Of a stretch of 22,272 bases of DNA, positions 1 through 8,600 are shown in pieces. The stretch is from contig CAUHML010000050.1 of NCBI GenBank assembly GCA_959606905.1, positions 1 through 22,272 on the forward strand, read 5' to 3'. Below the pieces are notes generated by a model. It had not been told where the DNA came from, did no database searches, and saw only the letters and a list, made by a program, of their open reading frames with translations. Position 1 is the first letter of the stretch, and every line of letters begins with the position of its first letter. Origin of the DNA: an uncultured Bacteroides sp. GTDB taxonomy: Bacteria; Bacteroidota; Bacteroidia; Bacteroidales; Bacteroidaceae. A program made the translations under genes and the position numbers.

Positions 1-46
1 CATTTATCTAATTTTCTAAAACAAGGAATCAGAGTTCAACTACTGA

Positions 47-586
47 TTCGCATTAGTAACAGGAATTAGTGGAGGTGATGGACGAATTCAATGGAAAATA
101 AATGGAGAATGGCAAGTTTATTCATCTTCAATAAGAGATTATCAAGAATTAGGAAATGCACATAACAAGGCTATATATGAATTGTGCCGCGATAATCCTA
201 CACTAAAATCAGGTAGTAGTATTTCTAATACGTCATTATTATCTTTAGTAGAGGCGAAAACTAAAGCTATGGGTTATAAAGATAATTTGTCTTTATTGCA
301 GCGAGCGGAAATTATGCAAATGTTGAATAGTCTGAGCAGTACTTCAACTATGTCAGATGTTACAACTATTTTTATGAATAGATTTTCAAATTCAAGATTG
401 GATTATCAATTTTTAGAAGAGTATATGGATGCTGTCGTTTTGTTAGAAGATAAAGATTCCGCTATTTCTTTCACCGAACAAATAATTGTAAAAATAGATT
501 CGATGTCTGGTGTTCAGAAAAGTACATTGAAATGTATGGTTTCTACTGCATTATGCAGTATCAATCTTTGGCAACCTAAGATTTGA
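47..586 (+). pseudogene. Unrecognised ORF, probable gene remnant without a clear start
   Basis: The frame is open from 47, just after an in-frame TGA at 44-46, to a TGA at 584-586. There is no ATG near the front; the first usable start is TTG at 182, which would give 134 residues. The stretch upstream of 182 also reads like coding sequence (for example GISGGDGRIQWKINGEWQVY), so the TTG is probably not the original start. A different frame is open from position 1 to 69, which would fit a frameshift near 47-69 in a longer gene that enters from the left. The protein is polar and helix-rich, with no signal peptide, membrane segment or motif that I recognise. It could also be an intact gene starting at TTG. 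No function is proposed. Confidence 0.4.
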
Positions 587-616
587 TTTGTGAAAGAATC
601 TATAGTTTGACTGAGG

Positions 617-658
617 CCCACATACAAATAGTTATATTTTTAGCTATTTATATGTGGG
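617..658. terminator. Hairpin at the end of the ATPase stub and downstream of the first ORF
   Basis: Two 15-base arms (617-631 and 644-658) are complementary with one mismatch around a 12-base AT-rich loop. The hairpin lies 30 bases after the stop of the plus-strand ORF and could end its transcript. On the minus strand it encodes the last residues and stop codon of the truncated ATPase, so that frame runs straight into it. There is no strong T-run on either side, so terminator function is an inference. Confidence 0.45.
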
Positions 659-822
659 ATAGATATATTGCCGAAAGATGACTCTTTGACAGACTCTAAG
701 AGTAGAGCTGTTTTTCCGATTCGTCGGCGTCCGGTCATTACAGTAAAGCAAGCGCTCGTTTGTGATTGCTCTTTAGCTGCATACAGTATCGCCATTTCTT
801 TCTTTCGGTCGTAGAACTTCAT
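640..822 (-). pseudogene. Truncated AAA-type ATP-binding protein (N-terminal stub)
   Basis: This 60-residue ORF starts MKFYDRKKEMAIL and has a clear Walker A motif, GRRRIGKT, at residues 31-38. This start and P-loop are typical of the Bacteroides/archaeal-type ATPase family (ATPase plus DUF234-like C-terminus), whose members are usually well over 300 residues. Walker B, the sensor residues and the entire C-terminal domain are missing. Family similarity fades after about residue 47, and the last residues, IPHINS, are encoded by one arm of the hairpin at 617-658. This is best explained by a deletion or rearrangement that cut the gene. A TAnnTTTG element lies upstream, so the stub may still be transcribed. 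A functional small protein is unlikely, as a P-loop alone would not fold as an ATPase. Confidence 0.7.
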
Positions 823-877
823 ATTATTGCTATCTTAATGGCGGTTAATTTAATAGCCGTTAAATTAATAGTGGTTA

Positions 878-885
878 CAAAGATA
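878..885 (-). promoter_or_regulatory. Bacteroides -7 element of the ATPase stub
   Basis: On the minus strand this reads TATCTTTG, a full match to TAnnTTTG, about 55 bases upstream of the ATG at 822. No good -33 TTTG is seen at 19-21 bases. The leader (about 843-876) holds near-repeats of GGTTAATTTAATAG, including an 8-base inverted repeat TTAATTTA/TAAATTAA. Confidence 0.4.
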
Positions 886-1577
886 ATACAATATGTTGTA
901 TTTTGTTCATTTATAGTAATATAATATGATTGTTTAAGATTGTGTGATGAATTGCTCTGATCTATTTGGTTGGGATAAACTTCTATTTTACAAATACATC
1001 AATTGACTACTGAAAAATGGCTCATCTTAAAAAAAGAATATTTGAACGGGAATAAAAGGCGTAATTACTGGGGAGGGATTGGAAAATATTAAAAAGCGTA
1101 GAGATTTGTAGATGCGAAATTCTTTCTTTTTGTTATAGGAGATGTTTGTCGATTAAATTGTAATGCTTTTCTTCTTTTTCACTTGTTATGTAAACTGAAA
1201 TGTGGCTAGAAACTAGCATTTTGTTGTTTGTAACCTTTACGATATTTGTGATAAAATAGAAGAAAAACTGTCTTAATTTTCCCTTATTTGTTTTCCTCAC
1301 CGAGCAAAAGCAGCTTCGTCGGTGAGAAAGGAAGCGTTCCTCGGTGAGGAAGAACTCCTTGGTTTTAAACCAACGAATCTTTTATTGATAGAAAAAGATG
1401 CATATTCGACTTGAATTTATACGGTATTAGCCTGTGATTTTGCATACTGTTGCATGTTTTTATGCATTTTATTCTCCAGATCATTATTTTTTTATCTGAT
1501 GCTTTGGAGGAATATCTTAAAAATGGGACATAACTATAGATAAAATACTCTCATTATATCAGGCTGATGAAATTATT
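886..1577. other. Gene-free region with inverted repeats
   Basis: I see no credible coding sequence or RNA gene in about 690 bases between the ATPase stub promoter and the NUDIX stop codon. The visible structure is a nested inverted-repeat element at 1293-1351 and a small palindrome, TTGGTTT-T-AAACCAA, at 1359-1373. The rest is AT-rich and unremarkable. No clear terminator for the NUDIX gene was found. Confidence 0.5.
1293..1351. repeat. Nested inverted repeat with two alternative pairings
   Basis: A 12-base arm at 1293-1304 (TTCCTCACCGAG) is perfectly complementary to 1340-1351. Inside it, a third copy of the core, TCGGTGAG at 1319-1326, can pair with CTCACCGA at 1296-1303 instead. A further 5-base stem (1313-1317 with 1331-1335) fits only the longer fold. 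No T-run follows on either strand, so it is not an obvious terminator. It may be an interspersed repeat element. Confidence 0.55.
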
Positions 1578-2102
1578 TTAGCGGTATTGAGCTAGAAACA
1601 AGCTAAGTCCGTGCCGGATAGAATCCAACCCGAATTTTTCCGGATGAATTTCGGAGAGAGGTAGGAAGAAAGCATCTGCTACATCATCCATGGCAGAGAA
1701 ATGGCTCATGTTTTCTACAGTGCAGAGGAAAAACATATCGAGTGTGTGTACAGGAAAACCTGAATAAACATAAATATTGGGAAGTGTGAACTGGTAAACG
1801 GCTTTTTTAACTTTCAGCCCTGTTTCTTCCAGCACTTCGCGTGCAACGCCTTCTTCGCCTGTTTCATTCATATCGATGAATCCGCCGGGTAGGTCGAGAG
1901 TTCCTTTGGCTGGCTCTTTGGCACGTCGGCAGACAAGCAGTTCATTTTTCTCATTCAAGATGAGTGCTACTGTGGCGGCAGAAGGATTGAAATAATAGAC
2001 AAAGCCGCAATCTGCACATTTTTTAGATTTCTCGTTGTTGATCTCAAAATGAGAGGAACCACATTCAGGGCAATATAAGAATTGGGCAAGAGGATGTTCC
2101 AT
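1578..2102 (-). CDS. NUDIX hydrolase with N-terminal zinc ribbon
   Basis: The 174-residue protein starts with a zinc ribbon of NADH-pyrophosphatase type: cysteines 11, 14, 29 and 32 in CPEC and CADC. A complete Nudix box follows at residues 74-96 (G-x5-E, then REVLEETGL), which binds divalent metal and catalyses cleavage of a nucleoside-diphosphate linkage. Known relatives act on NADH, ADP-ribose or oxidised nucleotides; the substrate here cannot be read from the motif. The protein is shorter than E. coli NudC (about 257 residues) and lacks its N-terminal domain. No signal peptide is present, so it is cytosolic. It is transcribed divergently from ahpC across 212 bases that contain an OxyR-like site, which suggests, without proving, a role in oxidative stress or nucleotide clean-up. 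Confidence 0.88.
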   Translation of the reverse strand: MEHPLAQFLYCPECGSSHFEINNEKSKKCADCGFVYYFNPSAATVALILNEKNELLVCRRAKEPAKGTLDLPGGFIDMNETGEEGVAREVLEETGLKVKKAVYQFTLPNIYVYSGFPVHTLDMFFLCTVENMSHFSAMDDVADAFFLPLSEIHPEKFGLDSIRHGLSLFLAQYR

Positions 2103-2138
2103 GATCGTATATCTTTTCCAGGTTTTTGTTTATGCTTG

Positions 2139-2146
2139 CAAAGTTA
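2139..2146 (-). promoter_or_regulatory. -7 element of the NUDIX gene
   Basis: On the minus strand this reads TAACTTTG, a full match to TAnnTTTG, about 37 bases before the ATG at 2102. The expected -33 position (about 2166-2171) has no TTTG and falls inside the OxyR-like site of ahpC, so both divergent promoters could respond to that site. Confidence 0.45.
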
Positions 2147-2158
2147 TAAAATGCTTTT

Positions 2159-2194
2159 ATTAATTTCATCTATCGCCGCATAGAAATATTCGAT
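2159..2194 (+). promoter_or_regulatory. OxyR-like operator between NUDIX and ahpC
   Basis: The sequence reads ATTA-N7-CTAT-N6-ATAG-N7-CGAT. The E. coli OxyR consensus is ATAG-N7-CTAT-N7-ATAG-N7-CTAT, so three of the four quarter sites are near or exact matches, and the central gap is one base short. It ends nine bases upstream of the ahpC -33 element, the normal place for OxyR activation. OxyR control of ahpCF is known in Bacteroides; binding at this exact site is my inference. Confidence 0.45.
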
Positions 2195-2203
2195 TGGACT
2201 TTT

Positions 2204-2236
2204 TTTGTAAAGGCGGGCTTTCTGCCTTTATCTTTG
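2204..2236 (+). promoter_or_regulatory. ahpC promoter (-33/-7)
   Basis: TTTG at 2204-2207 and TATCTTTG at 2229-2236 are separated by 21 bases, matching the Bacteroides consensus TTTG-N19-21-TAnnTTTG. It is the best full promoter match I found in the window. The predicted leader is about 70 bases. Confidence 0.7.
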
Positions 2237-2271
2237 CATCAGAAACAAAAAACAAAAGATTGTTTCTGATG
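2237..2271 (+). repeat. Inverted repeat at the start of the ahpC leader
   Basis: Perfect 11-base arms, CATCAGAAACA at 2237-2247 and TGTTTCTGATG at 2261-2271, are separated by 13 A-rich bases. They begin directly after the -7 element, so the arms lie at the extreme 5' end of the predicted mRNA or straddle its start point. It could be a 5' stabilising hairpin or an operator. Confidence 0.6.
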
Positions 2272-2314
2272 TTATAAGTCAAACCAATTAATAACAATAA
2301 AAGCAATAAAGATT

Positions 2315-2881
2315 ATGGAACCAATTTTAAATTCTCAACTTCCTGAATTCAGCGTTCAGGCTTTTCACAACGGAGCTTTCAAGACTGTAACCAACAATGA
2401 CCTGAAAGGTAAATGGGCGATTCTTTTCTTCTATCCTGCTGACTTTACTTTCGTATGTCCTACTGAATTGGTGGATATGGCTGAAAAGTACGACCAGTTC
2501 AAGGCGATGGGTGTAGAGATCTATTCGGTAAGTACTGACTCTCATTTCGTGCACAAAGCTTGGCATGATGCTTCTGAAAGTATTCGCAAGATTCAATACC
2601 CAATGTTGGCAGACCCGACTGGCGCTTTGAGCCGTGCACTGGGTGTATATATCGAAGAAGAAGGTATGGCTTATCGCGGTACATTCGTTGTCAATCCGGA
2701 AGGAAAGATTAAAGTGGTGGAACTGAATGATAACAATATTGGCCGTGATGCAAGTGAATTGCTTCGTAAAGTGGAAGCTGCACAGTTTGTAGCCAGCCAT
2801 GACGGAGAAGTTTGCCCGGCTAAATGGAAAAAGGGTGAGTCTACCCTGAAACCAAGCATTGACCTGGTAGGTAAGATTTGA
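2315..2881 (+). CDS. ahpC: Alkyl hydroperoxide reductase peroxiredoxin subunit AhpC
   Basis: This typical 2-Cys peroxiredoxin of 188 residues reduces H2O2, organic peroxides and peroxynitrite in the cytosol. The peroxidatic cysteine is C48 in FVCPTEL and the resolving cysteine is C167 in GEVCPA. The length and the C-terminal tail match bacterial AhpC. The ATG at 2315 follows an A-rich leader and a strong -33/-7 promoter. Its reductase, AhpF, is encoded 85 bases downstream, with a terminator-like hairpin between the genes that may let AhpC be made in excess. An OxyR-like site sits upstream of the promoter. Nothing in the protein looks damaged, and identification is certain at family level. Confidence 0.97.
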   Translation: MEPILNSQLPEFSVQAFHNGAFKTVTNNDLKGKWAILFFYPADFTFVCPTELVDMAEKYDQFKAMGVEIYSVSTDSHFVHKAWHDASESIRKIQYPMLADPTGALSRALGVYIEEEGMAYRGTFVVNPEGKIKVVELNDNNIGRDASELLRKVEAAQFVASHDGEVCPAKWKKGESTLKPSIDLVGKI

Positions 2882-2907
2882 TAGATCTTGATAATGGTGA
2901 TTATGGG

Positions 2908-2943
2908 AGGCCGGTAACGGGAGACGCTGCCGGCCTTTCTTTT
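2908..2943 (+). terminator. Terminator-like hairpin between ahpC and ahpF
   Basis: AGGCCGG (2908-2914) pairs perfectly with CCGGCCT (2930-2936), followed by TTCTTTT at 2937-2943. It has the form of an intrinsic terminator, yet no separate ahpF promoter is obvious in the remaining 23 bases. Partial termination is therefore the likely effect. Confidence 0.6.
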
Positions 2944-2966
2944 AAAAAAATGAAAGGAAAAAAGGT

Positions 2967-4517
2967 ATGTTAGAATCTGCATTAAAAGAACAACTAAAGG
3001 GTATTTTTGCTGGGCTGGAGGCAAACTTTACTTTTGATATATCCGTATCATCCAGCCACGAAAACAAAACAGAATTATTGGAGCTGCTGGGAGATGTAGC
3101 GGATTGTTCCGATCATATCACTTATTCGGTGAGTGAAGGAAATGGGCTGAAATTTACTTTATTAAAGAATGGTAACGCCACAGGAATTACTTTCTGCGGT
3201 ATTCCGAACGGACACGAATTTACTTCTTTGCTGCTTGCTATCCTGAATCTGGACGGCAAAGGAAAGAACTTTCCCGATGAGGCCGTTTGCAACCGTGTGA
3301 AAGCACTGAAAGGCCCGATACATCTAACCACTTATGTTTCGTTGACTTGTACGAACTGCCCTGACGTAGTGCAGGCTCTGAATGCAATGACTACTTTGAA
3401 TCCGGCTATTACGCATGAAATGGTAGACGGTGCGCTTTATCAGGATGAAGTAGATGCACTGAAGATACAAGGAGTACCCTCTGTCTTTGCAGATGGAAAA
3501 TTACTTCATGTAGGCCGTGGTGAATTTGGCGAATTGCTTGCCAAGTTGGAAGAACAATATGGTATTGACGAAATCAAAGCGAATGCAGAGGTGAAAGAAT
3601 ATGATGTGATTGTAGCCGGTGGAGGACCTGCAGGAGTATCGGCAGCTATTTATTCTGCCCGTAAAGGACTCCGTGTAGCTATCGTGGCCGAGCGTGTTGG
3701 CGGACAGGTAAAAGAAACGGTGGGTATTGAAAATCTAATTTCTGTTCCGGAAACGACAGGAAATGAACTTGCTGGTAATCTGAAAACACACTTGTTGCGT
3801 TATCCGGTGGATTTGCTGGAGCATCGTAAAGTAGAAAAAGTAGAAGTGATTGGAAAACAAAAGCAGATCATTACCTCTGTTGGGGAGAAATTCCTGGCTC
3901 CGGCACTGATTATTGCAACCGGTGCAAGCTGGCGTAAACTGAATGTTCCGGGAGAAGCGGAGTATATCGGTCGTGGTGTTGCTTTCTGCCCTCATTGTGA
4001 TGGACCGTTTTATAAGGGAAAGCATGTAGCAGTAGTAGGTGGAGGAAATTCCGGCATTGAGGCAGCCATTGACTTAGCTGGTATCTGCTCCAAAGTCACT
4101 GTTTTTGAATTTATGGATGAGTTGAAAGCAGACAGTGTACTTCAAGATCGACTTAAATCATTGCCGAACGTGGAAGTGTTTGTAAGTTCACAGACTACGG
4201 AAGTGATAGGAAATGGTGATAAACTGACTGCCCTGCGCATCAAAGATCGCAAAACGGAAGAGGAACGTTTGGTTGAGTTGGATGGTGTATTTGTACAAAT
4301 TGGGCTTTCTGCGAATAGCAGTGTATTCCGCGACATAGTGGAAACCAACCGTCCGGGCGAAATCATGATTGATGCACATTGCCGTACGAATGTGACGGGT
4401 ATCTATGCAGCCGGAGATGTTTCTACGGTTCCTTATAAGCAAATTATTATCTCTATGGGCGAAGGAGCGAAAGCTGCGCTTTCTGCATTTGACGATAGAG
4501 TGAGAGGGATTATCTGA
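2967..4517 (+). CDS. ahpF: Alkyl hydroperoxide reductase flavoprotein subunit AhpF
   Basis: This 516-residue NADH-dependent flavoprotein re-reduces AhpC. Residues 1 to about 200 form the tandem thioredoxin-fold N-terminal domain, with its redox pair C128/C131 (CTNC) that passes electrons to AhpC. The thioredoxin-reductase-like part has the FAD motif GGGPAG at 218-223, the NAD(P)H motif GGGNSG at 358-363 and the second redox pair C341/C344 in CPHCDGP. A C-terminal FAD-binding GIYAAGDVS segment is also present. Length and domain order are those of full AhpF rather than plain thioredoxin reductase. It is the second gene of the ahpCF unit, is read through or past the hairpin at 2908-2943, and ends before a bidirectional terminator. 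Confidence 0.97.
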   Translation: MLESALKEQLKGIFAGLEANFTFDISVSSSHENKTELLELLGDVADCSDHITYSVSEGNGLKFTLLKNGNATGITFCGIPNGHEFTSLLLAILNLDGKGKNFPDEAVCNRVKALKGPIHLTTYVSLTCTNCPDVVQALNAMTTLNPAITHEMVDGALYQDEVDALKIQGVPSVFADGKLLHVGRGEFGELLAKLEEQYGIDEIKANAEVKEYDVIVAGGGPAGVSAAIYSARKGLRVAIVAERVGGQVKETVGIENLISVPETTGNELAGNLKTHLLRYPVDLLEHRKVEKVEVIGKQKQIITSVGEKFLAPALIIATGASWRKLNVPGEAEYIGRGVAFCPHCDGPFYKGKHVAVVGGGNSGIEAAIDLAGICSKVTVFEFMDELKADSVLQDRLKSLPNVEVFVSSQTTEVIGNGDKLTALRIKDRKTEEERLVELDGVFVQIGLSANSSVFRDIVETNRPGEIMIDAHCRTNVTGIYAAGDVSTVPYKQIIISMGEGAKAALSAFDDRVRGII

Positions 4518-4561
4518 TTGATGTATTCAGATATAAAAAGCACATAAACAAAACATTAGCA

Positions 4562-4581
4562 AGAGGAGAAATGACTCCTCT
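4562..4581. terminator. Small hairpin downstream of ahpF
   Basis: AGAGGAG and CTCCTCT form a perfect 7-base stem with a 6-base loop. An A-run, not a T-run, follows on the plus strand. It may support the adjacent terminator at 4590-4615. Confidence 0.35.
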
Positions 4582-4589
4582 AAAAAATA

Positions 4590-4615
4590 CCCCCGTTACA
4601 GATTTGTAGCGAGGG
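4590..4615. terminator. Bidirectional terminator between ahpF and the concanavalin-fold gene
   Basis: Eleven-base arms (4590-4600 and 4605-4615) pair with one mismatch and one G-U around a GATT loop. On the minus strand the hairpin is followed by TATTTTTT, an ideal ending for the minus-strand gene; on the plus strand it is followed by CTATTTTATATTT. It separates convergent units. The core resembles the inner hairpin at 17496-17529 (TGTAGCG.GGG). Confidence 0.7.
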
Positions 4616-4767
4616 CTATTTTATATTTAGAGAGCATGACTTTCATCAACTGCTCTATCCTGCGCATTGAGACAAATGTTCATGAATATCCGAGAAAGTG
4701 AAATGAACGTTGTTCTCATGGTATGTAATTGGGGGGATTTTAAGAAATGTGTGCTAAGTTCATTTAT

Positions 4768-5475
4768 TTAGTCATGATATGTATATCTGACGAAATCAAA
4801 CAATCCGGAATTTTCCTGCTGTGCCGGTTGGTCTCCAATAAATTTAAGATTCTCTACACTGCAAAAAATATGGAATGCAATGTCTTTCCCAAATTCCAGT
4901 TGAAGTTCATGTTTGGGCTCGTTGTCTATTAACCAGGTGATGTAATAGTTCCCGTTTTTTAATGTCAGATCAATTTCGAACAGATGCCATCCGGTCTTGA
5001 TTACTACAGGAACGGAAGAAAAAGGATATGCCTGCGATGTCATATAAGCAATCATTTCGTCGGGAGTTGCATTTAACTCCTTGCGAACTGTATCTTTACC
5101 ATATCCGACTTCAAAATCCAATTCATGTTGGTCGTCATGGTATATCCACGAACCCACGCTACATTGATCTCCTATTCCCATTTGCGGGATATGAGTACGC
5201 CAGGTATATCTTCCTGTTGTATAAATCCGTTCTACAGTGTGAACCTTTTTCCGATCCACCGAGTTAGCCCGTGTAAAGATCCGTAAGTAACCATTCTCTA
5301 ATATGCATTGATTATCCGGGTTGTTATCCTGATGTCCGTATTTCCATCCATCCAGATTGTTGAAGTTCCATTCTTTGTTTGGCGGATTTTTAGTACTGAT
5401 GTCATTGGTCTGTTGCTGTGCAAAGCAAAGGCCGCAAATGCATATTAGTAACAGAGTTAAATAGTAGTTTCTCAT
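4768..5475 (-). CDS. Secreted concanavalin-fold protein with GH16-like ELDFE motif
   Basis: I place the start at the ATG at 5475, which gives 235 residues with a clean signal peptide (MRNYYLTLLL..., likely cut after CFA before QQQ). An ATG 48 bases further upstream (5523) overlaps the -7 element and is rejected. The mature protein is one beta-rich domain with WNFNNLDGW near its start and E118-L119-D120-F121-E122 (HELDFE), the ExDxE pattern of GH16 nucleophile, assistant and acid/base. It closely resembles residues about 125-336 of the BACON lipoprotein at 14625. There is no lipobox, so it is probably periplasmic or released. It lies downstream of the HTCS but has its own promoter, which shares a sequence with the susC promoter. 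It may be an enzyme or a glycan-binding protein; activity is unproven. Confidence 0.75.
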   Translation of the reverse strand: MRNYYLTLLLICICGLCFAQQQTNDISTKNPPNKEWNFNNLDGWKYGHQDNNPDNQCILENGYLRIFTRANSVDRKKVHTVERIYTTGRYTWRTHIPQMGIGDQCSVGSWIYHDDQHELDFEVGYGKDTVRKELNATPDEMIAYMTSQAYPFSSVPVVIKTGWHLFEIDLTLKNGNYYITWLIDNEPKHELQLEFGKDIAFHIFCSVENLKFIGDQPAQQENSGLFDFVRYTYHD

Positions 5476-5520
5476 AATAATTGAATTTAAGTGTATTCGT
5501 TTTCTATCAATTGCTTGCTG

Positions 5521-5528
5521 CAAAAGTA
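5521..5528 (-). promoter_or_regulatory. -7 element of the concanavalin-fold gene
   Basis: On the minus strand this reads TACTTTTG, a full TAnnTTTG match, about 45 bases before the ATG at 5475. No -33 TTTG is present at the right spacing, which suggests activator-dependent use. It rules out the upstream start at 5523. Confidence 0.5.
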
Positions 5529-5603
5529 GTCGAATGCTTTATTCTACTCATCAGATTTTAGTCATTTCAAATCATGAAACGTCCAAATCTGCACTGGAAA
5601 TCC

Positions 5604-5627
5604 TAATCGCTCTGTTCCGGGGAGTAT
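5604..5627 (-). promoter_or_regulatory. Candidate HTCS operator, copy 2
   Basis: On the minus strand this reads ATACTCC-CCG-GAACAG-AGCG followed by ATTAG. The same three blocks in the same order occur upstream of susC at 9721-9742. The copy starts 99 bases upstream of the -7 element, against 68 bases for susC; the 31-base difference is close to three helical turns. Assignment to the HTCS is inference. Confidence 0.45.
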
Positions 5628-5662
5628 AATTTCTATATAAATGATAAACTAAAGTGCTGAAT

Positions 5663-8600
5663 CTATTCTGATTGTTGTTGGGTGGAACCATGTTGTGCTC
5701 TGAATTGAGAAGGAGTCATTCCTTTCATTTCTTTAAATAACGTACTGAAATATCGTTGATAAGTGAAACCTACCTGCTCTGATATTTCAGTAATGCTCAT
5801 GTCAGACTGAGTTAAAAGAATGATTGCTTTGTCGATTCTTCTACGATTGATATAATCGTTTGCTCCCATGCCGGTCAGTTCCTTGACCTTATTATATAAG
5901 GATGTCCGGCTCATAGCCATTTGGGCAGTCAGGAATTTTACGTCCAAATCTGGTTGAGACAGATTCTGATCGATCATTTCATTCAATTTGATCATAAATT
6001 GTTCATCCGCATTGCTGAAAGTAGCCTCTTGCGGAGACAGAATGAATTGATTGCCCCTGTATCTGGATTTAATATATTCACGATTTCTCATCTGGTTCTG
6101 GATCACGCTAAGGAGCATTTCCATTTCAAATGGTTTGGGCAAATAGGCATCGGCTCCTAATTTGTATCCTAACATCTGGCTTTCAGAATCGGCTCTGGCG
6201 GTAAGTAGAATAACAGGGATATGGCTAATATTCAGATTCTCTTTAATTTCCTTGCATAGCTGATAGCCATTCATTTGTGGCATCATTACATCACTTACTA
6301 TAATGTCCGGTTGCTGTTGCTTAATAACTTCCAGCGCTACCAATCCATTTTCTGCCTGATAGATCTTCTTGAATTTATCCTTAAGAGCATTTTTTAAGAA
6401 TTCTCTTAAGTCCTGTTTATCTTCTACAATCAACAGTGAGTATCCTTGTAGAGAGAAAGCCCCGGATTCTATTTTCTCTTCTTCCTCCGGAGAACTTAAA
6501 AGTTCGTTGAGGTAGGAATGTTGAGGACATGATACTTCTTGTTCTTGTAGATTAGCCGGTATTTCATAAAAGAATGTGGCCCCTCTGTCTTTATTATTGA
6601 AAGCGCCCATCCTACCTCCATGTAAGTCAATCAACATTTTAGCATAAGATAAACCGATACCACTTCCTCCCTCATTATGTTTGCCTTGGTAGAAACGGGT
6701 AAAGAGCTTCTTTATATCTACATTATCCAATCCGATTCCCTGGTCTTGTACGTGTACTTGTATACTTTCATTTGTACGGATGGTTTTTATAACAATACGA
6801 GTCTGATTAGGACTATATTTCAAAGCATTCATAATCAGATTGGAAAGAACAACTTTGCATTTAGTGTCATCATACGCGATAGATTGTATACTGTCGTCAA
6901 AGTCGTATGTAATTTCAATTTCTTTGGCTTTAGATGCAGTTTGAAATGTTTCTGCCACTTCCTGTATCCACTTGTGTAAAGGATGCGAAGAGATGTGTAG
7001 CACTTCCTGTCCTACCTCCATTTTGCGTGCATCAAGCACAATGTTGATAATATCTTTCATCTGATTTGCCTGTTTGAATGCCCCCTGTAGATATTCCGGT
7101 AGCTCGTCTTGCTTCACCTCTTTATTTAGAATTCGTTTCAGGGAAGCATAGATGAGTGTCAAAGGGGTACGTAGCTCATGGCTGATATTGATTAAGAAGC
7201 GTATTTTCTCTTCATATATCTTCTTCTCATGTTCCCGCATCTCACGTTTCAGCCGATTTTCTTTTTTTCTTATCAAACTAAAGAAGACCACTCCTGCCAC
7301 TAGAAATGCAAAGAAAATGCATAGTATAATAAACCAGATAGATTTCCACCAAGGAGGTGAGACTATAATAGTTAAGATCTCTATCGGCTGGCTCCATTCA
7401 CCGTTGGAGGTGTCGCAGGATACGCTGATGGTATATTCTCCTGATGCTAATGTACCCAATTCGAGTGTCTGGAGATAACTCTCGATCACCATTTTGTCTT
7501 TTCCTGTGATGACATACCGGAAAAGGTGTTTTCGGAAGGAGTTCTTTTCGTCAGCAATCACTTTAATGTTGAACGATGAATGATTCCAGGGAATCGAAAT
7601 ACAGTTATTATTAACCTGTTTCAGAGTTGATTTACCATTCAGTTTTACTTCAAGTAGCTTGAGAATAGGAGACGAATTGCTTTCGAAAATAATATCCGTA
7701 TTAATGCGTACCAGTCCCATAGTACCTCCCATATACAGATTGGGAGTACGAAGAGCAGGAATAGGGGTAAATATCAATTCATTGGAAGGAACTCCATCGG
7801 ATTCGTCCAGGATAACAAAACGTTTTTCGTTGATAATATACGCAAAGAACATGTTCTGCGCTCCTATCCAGACTTTTCCTTTTTTATCATAGGCAAGGCT
7901 GGATACACTGTTGAACAAGTTGGTATGTATTTTTTCTGTTTTTCCAGTCTGTTTATTATAGAAGAGCAGTCCGAAATTACTTCCTATCCAAAAGTTACCT
8001 TTATCATCCCGGCAGGCCGATGTGAAATCATCTCCCTCTTTCATATTGACTAATGAAGATAGTTCGTTGGTTTTGAAGTTTAGTTTAAACAGGTTATTGG
8101 TTCCCATTAGATACAGATGCGTATCGTTGGAATAAATTGCCTGCATAGCTATTTGGCGTTGAATGTCTATTTGGGGTGCGTAGAGAATAGATGTTTGCCG
8201 GGTATGCTTGTTGTAGATATAGACTTTTGCTCCTAATATGTAAATATTATCTTTTGTAGCATATAGATTTACCAAATCACCGGATGAAAATTCTCTTTTC
8301 GAAATAGAGTCATTGATAATGGGAAAAGGTTGCATCTGTGCGGTTCTCTTATTAAAGGTAAATACCCCTTTATTAAAACATGATAATAAGAGCTCATTTT
8401 CAGAAAAATTTGTGATAGAGGTAACTTTCTCCCCGTATGTAGTAGGGTAATGATGAAATGTATTCGTTTTTTGGTCAAATGAGTTGATACCTCCTCCGTC
8501 TGTTCCAATCCAGAGCAATGTATCCTTATCTTCAAAGATGCTAACCACGGTACGTTCGCTAACTCCATTGGGATTGTTCAGTGGAACATCTTTATAGGTT

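Noticed and set aside
1293..1351. Possible CRISPR-like repeats
   Set aside because: There are only three short cores in mixed orientation, no regular spacers, and no cas genes nearby.
2327..2800. Minus-strand ORF of 157 codons within ahpC
   Set aside because: It is fully antisense to a certain gene, has no recognisable motif or promoter, and reflects the codon bias of ahpC.
4747..4932. Plus-strand ORF of 61 codons at the end of the concanavalin-fold gene
   Set aside because: Most of it is antisense to that gene and it has no start signal or motif.
5476..5523. Upstream ATG that would extend the concanavalin-fold protein by 16 residues
   Set aside because: It would put charged residues before the signal peptide, and it overlaps the -7 element at 5521-5528.
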